From contig UCAG01000007.1 of NCBI GenBank assembly GCA_900470285.1, positions 1 through 64,000 on the forward strand: DNA of 64,000 nt, read 5' to 3'. The stretch comes from Hyphomicrobiales bacterium. GTDB lineage: Bacteria; Pseudomonadota; Alphaproteobacteria; Rhizobiales; Rhizobiaceae. This document shows, one piece after another, positions 1 to 7,244 of this stretch. Position numbers and translations under genes: made by a program. The notes beneath the pieces are model-generated. The model searched no databases. It had not been told where the DNA came from and saw nothing but the letters and a program-made list of their open reading frames with translations. The first letter of the stretch is position 1, and each line of letters starts with the position of its first letter.

Positions 1-66
1 GAAACCTTTACTGACGGTTCTGCGCACGGTTTCGGTGATAATTCACCATCCAGCTATAACGGCTAA
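1..66 (+). CDS. C-terminal end of a small secreted protein (partial, paralogue of the next gene)
   Basis: The window opens inside a reading frame that ends at TAA 64-66. The 21 visible residues contain TDGSAHGF and end DNSPSSYNG. They match the C-terminus of the next gene, which has TDGSANGF and ends DDHSPASTRR, in the same spacing. The two are therefore tandem paralogues separated by about 120 bases. The N-terminus lies outside the window, so a signal peptide can only be assumed from the neighbour. Function unknown. Confidence 0.75.
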   Translation, partial: ETFTDGSAHGFGDNSPSSYNG

Positions 67-188
67 TTTAGCCGGTACTTCCTCCGCATTACATCAACAC
101 TATGAATGACAGCCGGATTTCAACGTCTGATGAACAGACCTCCCAACTGATCCGTTGAGAATGACCGGCCTATAAAAGGAATATGAAA

Positions 189-404
189 ATGAAAAAGATT
201 GCTTTGACTGTTGCTGCTCTTGCCCTGACTGCCGGTGCCGCTTTTGCTGAAAATCCAAATGTTGGTATTCCTGACAATCTGTACGGAGCTGACCAGACAT
301 TTGTGACTGCTAATGCGACTGTAACCAGCACGCAGGCTGAAACTTATACTGACGGTTCCGCTAACGGCTTTGACGATCATTCGCCTGCAAGCACCCGTCG
401 TTAA
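189..404 (+). CDS. Small secreted protein of unknown function, tandem paralogue
   Basis: A 71-residue protein with a textbook signal peptide: lysines at the N-terminus, a hydrophobic core rich in Ala and Leu, and an AFA cleavage site near residue 20. The mature part is about 50 residues, rich in Thr, Asn and Asp, with no cysteine, and ends in the TDGSANGF motif shared with the partial gene just upstream. Two ATGs lie six bases apart; AAAAGGA at 174-180 is only 2 bases from the first (183) but 8 from the second (189), so 189 is preferred. A strong terminator follows. It resembles the short Rhizobiales periplasmic proteins annotated DUF680 in style, but I cannot confirm that family. Role unknown. 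Confidence 0.7.
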   Translation: MKKIALTVAALALTAGAAFAENPNVGIPDNLYGADQTFVTANATVTSTQAETYTDGSANGFDDHSPASTRR

Positions 405-421
405 TTAACGGCAGTGCAAAC

Positions 422-462
422 AAAAAGCGGCGGGCTTCAAGCCCGCCGCTTTTGTTGTTTTT
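422..462. terminator. Bidirectional rho-independent terminator
   Basis: A GC-rich hairpin with ten-base arms (AGCGGCGGGC at 426-435 and its complement at 441-450) is flanked by an A run on the left and a T-rich tail on the right. It lies between the convergent small secreted protein gene and dapD and can serve both. Confidence 0.9.
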
Positions 463-473
463 GAAAGGCTGCT

Positions 474-1328
474 TTAATCACGCAGCAGATCATTGATTGA
501 TGTTTTCGAGCGGGTCTTTTCATCAACGCGCTTGACGATAACCGCGCAATAAAGGCTCGGGCCCCAGTTTTCGCCCGGTACATTTTTACCTGGCATGGTA
601 CCGGCAACTACAACGGAATAAGGCGGTACTTCACCGTAGAAGACTTCACCGGTTGCACGATCTACAATCTTGGTAGATTTGCCGATATAGACACCCATAC
701 CGAGAACCGAGCCTTCGCGGATAATGCAGCCTTCCACCACTTCCGAACGGGCGCCGATAAAGCAGTTATCTTCAATGATGGTTGGTTCTGCCTGCAGCGG
801 CTCAAGCACGCCACCAATGCCGACACCACCGGACAAATGCACATTCTTGCCGATCTGAGCGCAGGAGCCGACAGTTGCCCATGTATCAACCATGGTGCCT
901 TCACCGACATAAGCACCGAGATTGACAAAAGACGGCATCAGAATGGCATTTGGCGCGATATAAGCGGAGTGACGCACAACGCAGTTTGGCACGGCGCGGA
1001 AACCGGCCTGTGTAAACTCATTGGCAGACCAGCCGTCAAATTTGGAAGCCACTTTATCCCACCAAACGGATTCACCCGGACCGCCTTTGATGATTTCCAT
1101 CGGGTTAAGACGGAAGGAGAGCAAGACTGCTTTTTTCAGCCACTGATTGACTGTCCAGTTCCCGTCCGCCTGTTTTTCGGCAACACGTACTTTACCCTGA
1201 TCAAGGAGCAAGAGAGATTGTGCGACGGCATCACGGATTTCTCCGGTGGTTGATACCGAGACTGTGTCGCGCTCATCAAAAGCTTTTGTGATAATTTTTT
1301 CGAGAGCTGACAGATCAGGCTGGGACAT
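474..1328 (-). CDS. dapD: 2,3,4,5-tetrahydropyridine-2,6-dicarboxylate N-succinyltransferase
   Basis: A cytoplasmic enzyme that transfers succinyl from succinyl-CoA to tetrahydrodipicolinate in the succinylase branch of lysine and meso-diaminopimelate synthesis. The 284-residue length is normal for the family. The N-terminal third is helical ([11 protein letters not shown] start); the rest shows the hexapeptide-repeat pattern of a left-handed beta helix, with stretches such as [20 protein letters not shown] and [12 protein letters not shown]. The start ATG is preceded by CAGGAG at a good distance. It is convergent with the secreted-protein gene. The leader carries a small inverted repeat (see 1371-1404). 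In Brucella-like genomes dapD sits near a pyrimidine nucleotidase and a LOG gene, as here. Confidence 0.97.
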   Translation of the reverse strand: MSQPDLSALEKIITKAFDERDTVSVSTTGEIRDAVAQSLLLLDQGKVRVAEKQADGNWTVNQWLKKAVLLSFRLNPMEIIKGGPGESVWWDKVASKFDGWSANEFTQAGFRAVPNCVVRHSAYIAPNAILMPSFVNLGAYVGEGTMVDTWATVGSCAQIGKNVHLSGGVGIGGVLEPLQAEPTIIEDNCFIGARSEVVEGCIIREGSVLGMGVYIGKSTKIVDRATGEVFYGEVPPYSVVVAGTMPGKNVPGENWGPSLYCAVIVKRVDEKTRSKTSINDLLRD

Positions 1329-1705
1329 ATTACTGCTCCTGAGGTGTTGAAACGGAATTAAATCGCATTTATTTCGTCATTCAGACGAAATGCCTGACGA
1401 AATATACAGATTACGGAATATTTTCGGCAAATGATTAGGCTATGCTCAAAGCATGGTCAATCTTGGCATTGCCGCTTTTGCACTATATGCCTCAGTATCT
1501 GATCTAAAAGTCGCCATGCCGGCCTGCAAAGGGCAATTTCTGGGCTTCCGGTACTCACGTACAATAGGTACGCTCCGTTCCGGTTCTCGAAATCACCCTT
1601 TTCGTCTCGGCCTGACGATTTTTGATTCAGACACTCAATATGGAAACACGAACAGTGGCTTGCTTTTTTATAATTGATGTCGCTGCCACAACAGGATGAT
1701 ATTGC
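1329..1705. other. Intergenic region between divergent dapD and LOG genes
   Basis: 377 bases with no convincing gene. Near dapD it holds an eight-base inverted repeat, ATTTCGTC at 1371-1378 and GACGAAAT at 1384-1391, with a further TGACGAAAT at 1396-1404. The segment 1530-1605 has two related halves around CGTAC-AATAG-GTACG and resembles short conserved intergenic sequence seen in Rhizobiales. A 74-codon open frame across it has no ribosome site and no recognisable protein. Confidence 0.5.
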
Positions 1706-2545
1706 ATGAATCCGCTTGAGAAAGATGGCTGGACACCTTTCAGCAATTCCGGTGAAACTGTTAAGCGCGTCGCTGCGGTGCCGGATACACCGCAAACCCG
1801 TGCGCCTGCCTACAAGCTGGCATTCAGTGATGCGGAGTTTATGACCAAGCGGGAACTGCGCCCGATCCGCCTGCAGCTTGAACTGCTGAAGCCGGAAATG
1901 ATTATGGAAGAGCGCGGCATCAAGTCGACTGTCGTGCTGTTCGGCGGCGCGCGTATTCCTGAGCCGGGCGGTGAGGCGTGGGCTGCGAAAAACGAAGTTC
2001 AGAAAAAGAACCTCGAAGCCAATTCTGTTTATTATGAAGAAGCGCGTGAATTTGCCCGCCGCTGCTCGGAATATTCGGCTTCAACCTATTATCGCGAATT
2101 TGTGGTTGTGACCGGTGGCGGACCAGGTGTGATGGAAGCAGGGAACCGTGGTGCGGCAGATATTGGTGCGCCGTCTATTGGCCTGAACATTGTGCTCCCG
2201 CATGAGCAGGCGCCGAATGCCTATGTCACGCCGGAACTGTGCTTCAACTTCCACTATTTCGCATTGCGCAAGATGCACTTCCTGTTCCGTGCTAAGGCTT
2301 TTGCAGTCTTTCCAGGTGGTTTCGGCACCATGGATGAGCTGTTTGAGACACTCACATTGATGCAGACCGGCCGGATGGAACGTGTGCCATTGGTACTGTT
2401 TGGCAAAGAGTTCTGGACGAAGGCGATCAATATTCCGTATCTCTCCGAACAGGGCACAATTTCGCCGGAAGATCTGGAGCTGTTCCATTATGTGGATACG
2501 GCTGATGAAGCATGGAATGTCGTGAAAGATCACTACGATCTGTAA
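1706..2545 (+). CDS. LOG-family protein (putative nucleotide 5'-monophosphate phosphoribohydrolase)
   Basis: A 279-residue cytoplasmic protein of the Lonely Guy/TIGR00730 family, whose better studied members cleave ribose 5-phosphate from cytokinin or purine nucleotides. The diagnostic motifs are present: GGGPGVMEAGNRGA near residue 137 and PGGFGTMDE near residue 202. The extra ~70 residues at the N-terminus are typical of the larger alphaproteobacterial form. The start ATG follows CAGGATGATATTGC. The gene stands alone with a clean terminator behind it. Whether it acts on cytokinin precursors or general nucleotides cannot be told from sequence. Confidence 0.9.
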   Translation: MNPLEKDGWTPFSNSGETVKRVAAVPDTPQTRAPAYKLAFSDAEFMTKRELRPIRLQLELLKPEMIMEERGIKSTVVLFGGARIPEPGGEAWAAKNEVQKKNLEANSVYYEEAREFARRCSEYSASTYYREFVVVTGGGPGVMEAGNRGAADIGAPSIGLNIVLPHEQAPNAYVTPELCFNFHYFALRKMHFLFRAKAFAVFPGGFGTMDELFETLTLMQTGRMERVPLVLFGKEFWTKAINIPYLSEQGTISPEDLELFHYVDTADEAWNVVKDHYDL

Positions 2546-2567
2546 GTGCTGATAATGAGAAATTGAA

Positions 2568-2598
2568 ACGCCGGTGTGCAAAAGCACCGGCGTTTTTT
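2568..2598. terminator. Bidirectional terminator between LOG and DUF817 genes
   Basis: Arms ACGCCGGTG (2568-2576) and CACCGGCGT (2585-2593) enclose an eight-base loop and are followed by a T run. The hairpin ends right at the stop codon of the convergent DUF817 gene. Confidence 0.9.
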
Positions 2599-2599
2599 A

Positions 2600-3487
2600 T
2601 TATCTGTCGTCGGGCTTTTTCGGCGGATGAATAATGGTCACCAGCACCACGGAAATTATCATCAGCAGATACCATGCGCCGAGCTTCGACAGCGAGACCG
2701 GCACCCATTGGTCATGCTGCCCCGGATAGAGCCAGACGCGTGACCATGTGCCGATATTTTCGGCAATCCAGATGAACAGTGAGGTCAGGAAGAACGCCAG
2801 CAACAATGGCATACGGTGGCGAAAGCGGAACACGCGGTAATGCATGCTGGTGCGCCAGAACATCAGTACGGTGATTGCGAAGAGCAGCCAGCGCATATCG
2901 GGGAGATAATGATGGCTGAAGAAATTGATATAAATGCCGGTGGCGAGTGCAAAAGTCAGCGGTAATGGCGGATAGTTTGCCAGTCTGATATCAAAAATAC
3001 GGTTGATCCGCGCCATATAGGAACCGACTGCCGCATACATAAAGCCGGAAAACAGCGGCACGCCGCCGATACGAAACAGATTTTCCTCCGGATAAATCCA
3101 GGATCCCATATGGGTTTTGAAGATTTCCATTGCTGTGCCAACAATATGGAAAATTAGAATGACTTTGGCTTCTCGCAGGGTTTCCAAGCGGCATAGCAGC
3201 ATCAGCAGTTGAATGGTAACTGCTGACAGAAACAGGAAGTCATAGCGTGTGATCAGTTGCGGCAAGGCAGAGCCGTCTGCCCATAGATATTTGCTGAGAA
3301 TGATCAGCCCGAGCATGACGCCGCCGAACAGGCATGCCCATGCCTGTTTCAGTCCGAAAACCAGAAACTCAACCAGTGCGCCGGAGAGACCATGCTGCGG
3401 CAACCGGTCAAGCAGCCGGTGTGCGGCTCCATCGATCAAAGCTTCCAGTGAAGTAAAACGGCGTTTGCTGTGCACGGGTTGATGCAT
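2600..3487 (-). CDS. DUF817 family integral membrane protein
   Basis: A 295-residue protein with about seven or eight hydrophobic segments beginning near residue 45, and a short hydrophilic N-terminus. The central stretch with FKTHMGSWIYPEE and the later IAENIGTWSRVWLYPGQ are characteristic of the DUF817 family (YoaT-like in Bacillus); no biochemical role is known. Its start codon at 3487 directly abuts the stop codon of the upstream nucleotidase gene (3488), so the two are almost certainly co-transcribed and translationally coupled. That coupling is the only hint to its job. Confidence 0.85.
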   Translation of the reverse strand: MHQPVHSKRRFTSLEALIDGAAHRLLDRLPQHGLSGALVEFLVFGLKQAWACLFGGVMLGLIILSKYLWADGSALPQLITRYDFLFLSAVTIQLLMLLCRLETLREAKVILIFHIVGTAMEIFKTHMGSWIYPEENLFRIGGVPLFSGFMYAAVGSYMARINRIFDIRLANYPPLPLTFALATGIYINFFSHHYLPDMRWLLFAITVLMFWRTSMHYRVFRFRHRMPLLLAFFLTSLFIWIAENIGTWSRVWLYPGQHDQWVPVSLSKLGAWYLLMIISVVLVTIIHPPKKPDDR

Positions 3488-4186
3488 TTACGGGTGCAGC
3501 GCAGTCAGAAACTCTGTCAGATTATCCGTGACAAAATCCACGCTGTCGGTAAAGGCAGGGTCGCTTTCCCAAATCTCGCTGAAATCCGGTTCAAAATTAT
3601 TCGGCACAATGAGTACTGTTCGCATGCCGGTGGATTTTGGCACTGTGAGATTTCGCGCCAGATCTTCAAACATGGCTGCTTTTTGCGGATTGATTCCGCA
3701 TTGTTTGTAAAACAGCTCATAAGGTGCACGCTCCGGCTTGGGCACCAGTTGTGCAGCAACAATGTCGAAAATATCGTCGAAACGGTCGAGAATACCAAGC
3801 TGTGCAGCAGCATTTTCCGCATGTTTGCGGTCGCCATTGGTATAGATGAATTTACGGCCGGGCAGGCGGGCAATGGCTTCACCCAGAAGCGGGTCGGGTT
3901 TCAGCCATGTATAGTCAATGTCATGCACTTTGGCGAGAAAGTCGTCGGGGTCAATATTGTGACATTCCATCAGACCCTTCAGGGTCGTGCCGTATTCCTG
4001 ATAAAACTGTTTCTGAACTTTTCGTGCTTCATCGCGTGGCAGCTGCAGCAGTTCCGAGACATAAGATGTCATCCGCACATCAATCTGCGAGAACAGATTG
4101 GTATCATGCGGGTAGAGCGTATTATCCATATCAAACACCCAGTCAGTGACATGGGCGAAGTGGCGCGGTTCAGGTAAATTGGTCAT
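3488..4186 (-). CDS. Pyrimidine 5'-nucleotidase, HAD superfamily
   Basis: A 232-residue cytoplasmic HAD phosphatase of the pyrimidine 5'-nucleotidase type (TIGR01993/SDT1-like), expected to dephosphorylate UMP and CMP. Motif I is FDMDNTLYPH near residue 19, with both aspartates and the N-T-L-Y that marks this subgroup; motif II is the T of IYTNGDRKH; the conserved lysine and the late FEDLARN acidic motif follow. Directly upstream of the DUF817 gene with no gap. Its 5' region holds the long inverted repeat at 4253-4289. Confidence 0.9.
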   Translation of the reverse strand: MTNLPEPRHFAHVTDWVFDMDNTLYPHDTNLFSQIDVRMTSYVSELLQLPRDEARKVQKQFYQEYGTTLKGLMECHNIDPDDFLAKVHDIDYTWLKPDPLLGEAIARLPGRKFIYTNGDRKHAENAAAQLGILDRFDDIFDIVAAQLVPKPERAPYELFYKQCGINPQKAAMFEDLARNLTVPKSTGMRTVLIVPNNFEPDFSEIWESDPAFTDSVDFVTDNLTEFLTALHP

Positions 4187-4252
4187 GCAGGTGTTATGCC
4201 ACGAAGTTTTGTAAAGATCAGCCTTTATTTATCGTGACACTTAAGCGATCAT

Positions 4253-4289
4253 ACCAAAACCCTATGAGTATTACTCATGGGGTTTTGGT
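4253..4289. repeat. Long near-perfect inverted repeat between divergent genes
   Basis: Arms of about 18 bases (ACCAAAACCCTATGAGTA and its complement) meet with almost no loop and one mismatch. It lies upstream of both the nucleotidase operon and the EamA gene, so it is not an obvious terminator for either; it could be an operator, a small mobile remnant, or an RNA hairpin in a leader. Confidence 0.7.
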
Positions 4290-4436
4290 TAAGCCCGAGT
4301 GGCGATTGAACTTTTTCAAGGCGTGATGCGTCAGCATCTTATCGCCCTGGTATAAAGCGGGTGGCTTGTAATTAGCGGCAGAGCAGGGCAAACAGAGCCT
4401 GATATATTTACCAAGAAAGCAAAGCTCAGCAATATC

Positions 4437-5342
4437 ATGGAACTCTGGATACCGATTACGATTGGCGCTGCTTTTATGCAGAACGTGCGCACGACGCTGC
4501 AAAAGAAGCTGCAAGGCAAGCTCGGCACGAGAGGTGCCAGTTTTGTGCGTTTTGGTTATGGTTTTCCGGTTGCTATTCTCTATGTGCTGGGGCTGCATAT
4601 CTTTGCAGGCTATGCATTGCCGCAACTTAACGGCGCGTTCCTGTTCTGGAGTGTTGTCGGCGGTCTTGCGCAGATTTTCGCCACCATCATGCTGGTCTAT
4701 TTGTTCACGCTGCGAAACTTCGCCGTGGGGACGGCTTATTCCAAAACCGAGCCTGTACAGGCCGCAATCTTTGGTCTGATCCTGCTGGGAGAACGCCTGA
4801 CAACCGGTGCGGTGATGGCGATTATTGTCGGTGTGCTGGGCGTGATGCTGATTTCAGTCGCGCGTATGCCGCTGAGCTGGGGCAATTTGTTTAAAGCGCT
4901 TGTCAGCCGTACGGCGCTGATTGGCATTGCATCAGGCGGTGTGTTCGGTATTTCGGCGGTTGCTTATCGCTCTGCTGCCTTGTCATTGGATGGGCCGAAC
5001 CCGATCATGCAAGCCGCTGTAACGCTTGCTTGTGTGACGACATTCCAGACTGTTTTTATGCTGGTATGGATGCTGATTAAGGACAAAAGCGAGATTGTTC
5101 TGGTGCTGAAATCATGGCGCTCATCATCGCTCGTCGGCCTGTCCAGCGTGCTGGGATCAATGGGTTGGTTTACGGCTATGGCTATGCAGCAGGTAGCCTA
5201 TGTCCGTGCGCTAGGACAGATCGAGCTGATTTTTACTTTCATCTCGGCAGTGTTCATTTTCAAAGAACGGATCAACCGTATGGAAGTGGCCGGATGTGTA
5301 TTGATCGTCACCGGCATTCTGTTCTTATTATTATGGCAGTAA
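4437..5342 (+). CDS. EamA/DMT-superfamily transporter
   Basis: A 301-residue inner-membrane protein with ten hydrophobic segments arranged as two repeats of five, the usual drug/metabolite transporter fold. The second half contains GQIELIFTFISAVFIFKERINRME, matching the conserved end of an EamA domain. Substrate cannot be deduced. It is a monocistronic gene with its own terminator at 5404-5434. The N-terminus MELWIPITIGAAF enters the first membrane segment without a signal peptide, as expected. Confidence 0.88.
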   Translation: MELWIPITIGAAFMQNVRTTLQKKLQGKLGTRGASFVRFGYGFPVAILYVLGLHIFAGYALPQLNGAFLFWSVVGGLAQIFATIMLVYLFTLRNFAVGTAYSKTEPVQAAIFGLILLGERLTTGAVMAIIVGVLGVMLISVARMPLSWGNLFKALVSRTALIGIASGGVFGISAVAYRSAALSLDGPNPIMQAAVTLACVTTFQTVFMLVWMLIKDKSEIVLVLKSWRSSSLVGLSSVLGSMGWFTAMAMQQVAYVRALGQIELIFTFISAVFIFKERINRMEVAGCVLIVTGILFLLLWQ

Positions 5343-5355
5343 ACATTTATATTTC

Positions 5356-5402
5356 GCATTATCCATCGCAAAACCGTTTCCCACTTTTGCTGGAAATGCT
5401 TA
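5356..5402. repeat. Dispersed palindromic repeat, short copy
   Basis: Contains GCATTATCC, CGCAAAACCG, TTCCCAC and TTTTGCTGGAAATGCT. The same words recur near 12954-13045, 16383-16483 and 41498-41622. All copies lie in intergenic DNA just after genes. This type of short element is widespread in Rhizobiales genomes. Confidence 0.75.
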
Positions 5403-5403
5403 T

Positions 5404-5434
5404 AAAAAATCCCGCAACTTGCGGGATTTTTTGA
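5404..5434. terminator. Terminator between EamA gene and argB
   Basis: A symmetrical hairpin, AAAAAATCCCGCAA paired with TTGCGGGATTTTTT, has A/T runs on both sides, so it can end both the EamA transcript and the convergent argB transcript. Confidence 0.9.
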
Positions 5435-5462
5435 TTAAAGCGCAACTAGCGTGCGTTGTTAG

Positions 5463-6350
5463 TTATGGCACGATTAACGTGCCGGCACCGTGCTCCGTAA
5501 ACAATTCCAGCAATACGGAATGCGGGGTTTTGCCGTTGAGAATAACCACGCCTTCAACGCCACGACGGATAGCGTCAATGCAGGTTTCTACTTTCGGGAT
5601 CATGCCGCCGGAAATTGTGCCGTCTTCAATCAGCGCCAGTGCATCTGCGACAGACAATTCCTTGATCAGATTTTTGTTCTTATCCAGAACGCCCGGTACA
5701 TCTGTGAGAAACAGCAGACGTGTTGCGCTCAGCGCACCGGCAATTGCACCGGCAAAGGTATCTGCATTGATATTGTAAGTATTGCCGTCACGGCCAGGTG
5801 CAACCGGCGCAATTACCGGAATAACGGCGGAGCGTGCCAGAAGATCGAGCAGGGTGCGGTCAACTTCAACCGGTTCACCGACAAAACCCAGATCAAGCAC
5901 GCGCTCAATATTGGAATCCGGATCGCGATAGGTCTTATGTGCTTTTTCAGCGAAAACCATATTGCCGTCTTTACCGCACAGGCCGATTGCCCATTCGCCT
6001 TCGGCATTGATCATCGCTACGATTTCTTTATTGATTGAGCCGGCAAGAACCATCTCAACCACTTCAACCGTTTTTTCATCGGTGACGCGCAGGCCGCCTT
6101 CAAAGCGGGATTCAATACCGAGCTTGCCAAGCATTGCAGCAATCTGCGGGCCGCCGCCATGCACAACAATCGGGTTGATGCCGGATTGTTTGAGCAGTGC
6201 GATATCGCGTGCAAAGGCCTTGCCGAGTGCCGCATCACCCATGGCATGACCGCCATATTTAACGACGACAGTTTTATTCTCATAGCGCTGCATGAAGGGC
6301 AGGGCGGCTGAGAGGAGTTGTGCTTGGATTTCAGGGCTTGTCGCGGTCAT
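5463..6350 (-). CDS. argB: Acetylglutamate kinase
   Basis: Phosphorylates N-acetylglutamate in the second step of arginine synthesis, in the cytoplasm. The 295-residue protein has the amino-acid-kinase fold: [11 protein letters not shown] near residue 32 for phosphate binding, GGGPQI near residue 70 for substrate, and the late GGMIPKVE motif. The ATG at 6350 is preferred to a GTG 12 bases further upstream because GGAG lies 6 bases before it. It follows engB on the minus strand with a gap of about 60 bases; the engB-argB order is common in Brucella relatives. No ARG box was recognised. Confidence 0.96.
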   Translation of the reverse strand: MTATSPEIQAQLLSAALPFMQRYENKTVVVKYGGHAMGDAALGKAFARDIALLKQSGINPIVVHGGGPQIAAMLGKLGIESRFEGGLRVTDEKTVEVVEMVLAGSINKEIVAMINAEGEWAIGLCGKDGNMVFAEKAHKTYRDPDSNIERVLDLGFVGEPVEVDRTLLDLLARSAVIPVIAPVAPGRDGNTYNINADTFAGAIAGALSATRLLFLTDVPGVLDKNKNLIKELSVADALALIEDGTISGGMIPKVETCIDAIRRGVEGVVILNGKTPHSVLLELFTEHGAGTLIVP

Positions 6351-6409
6351 GGAGCACTCCACGGCATGAAGGGTTATGTGAGTGATAAAGAAACCACCTG
6401 GCGTGGTTC

Positions 6410-7102
6410 TTATTCCTTGGTCAGCAGGGCAATGGCAGCGCGCACTGCATCAAAGCCGATTGCTTTTTCGGAAGAGGTGGCCAGAATCTGCGGGAAGGCA
6501 GCCGGACGGCGTGCAATCGCTTTCTGTGTTTCTGCCATCAGGCGCGGGACGCCTGCTTCCTTGATCTTATCGATCTTGGTGAGAATGATCTGGTAAGAGA
6601 CAGCGGCTTTATCCAAAAGATCCAGCACATCCGCATCATTCTTTTTAATGCCGTGACGAGCGTCAATCAGCACATAAACACGCTTCAGCGTGGTGCGACC
6701 GCGTAAATAATCAAAAACCAGTCGTGTCCATGCATCGACCATGGATTTAGGTGCTTCGGCAAAACCATAGCCCGGCATGTCAACGAGTGCCAAAGGTGGC
6801 AGGTCACCATTTTCACCGGTGTAACCATCCGGTACGAAATAGTTGAGTTCCTGCGTACGACCCGGCGTGTTGGATGTACGTGCCAGACCGTTCTGGCCGA
6901 CAATCGCATTGATCAGCGAGGATTTGCCGACATTGGAGCGACCGGCGAAAGCAATTTCCACAGGGCCTTCCGGCGGCAGAAATTTCATCGACGGCACGCC
7001 GCGGATAAAAATCCATCGCTTGTTGAAGAGAGCCTTACCCTCGGCAACAAGTGCTGCATATTTCTCTGCTTCTTTTGCGACGGCCAGTTCTGCTTCGGTC
7101 AC
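6410..7102 (-). CDS. engB: Ribosome biogenesis GTP-binding protein EngB/YsxC/YihA
   Basis: A 230-residue essential GTPase that helps assemble the 50S ribosomal subunit. The G1 loop [10 protein letters not shown]3 DMPGYG and G4 TKIDK are intact. The start is GTG, with AGGAAG six bases upstream. A terminator (7211-7238) separates it from yidC, so it probably has its own promoter in the 140-base gap even though the rpmH-rnpA-yidC-engB-argB order is kept. Confidence 0.96.
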   Translation of the reverse strand: MTEAELAVAKEAEKYAALVAEGKALFNKRWIFIRGVPSMKFLPPEGPVEIAFAGRSNVGKSSLINAIVGQNGLARTSNTPGRTQELNYFVPDGYTGENGDLPPLALVDMPGYGFAEAPKSMVDAWTRLVFDYLRGRTTLKRVYVLIDARHGIKKNDADVLDLLDKAAVSYQIILTKIDKIKEAGVPRLMAETQKAIARRPAAFPQILATSSEKAIGFDAVRAAIALLTKE

Positions 7103-7210
7103 TCAATTCTTCCTGTGGCTTATATCCGTGTCATTGCAACATAACACTGTTCTTTATGGCATTGAGCTTTCGGTGGCTTTTGTCAACCGCCAAAGCTCTG
7201 TCAGGTATAA

Positions 7211-7238
7211 AAAAGCCCCCGTGAAGGGGGCTTTTCTG
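7211..7238 (-). terminator. Terminator after yidC
   Basis: The hairpin AAAAGCCCCC / GGGGGCTTTT with a five-base loop has T runs in both readings. It lies just past the yidC stop on the minus strand. Confidence 0.85.
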
Positions 7239-7244
7239 TTCGTT

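Noticed and set aside
1453-1677. 74-codon open frame between dapD and the LOG gene
   Set aside because: No ribosome site, no recognisable protein pattern, and it runs across the apparently structured intergenic segment.
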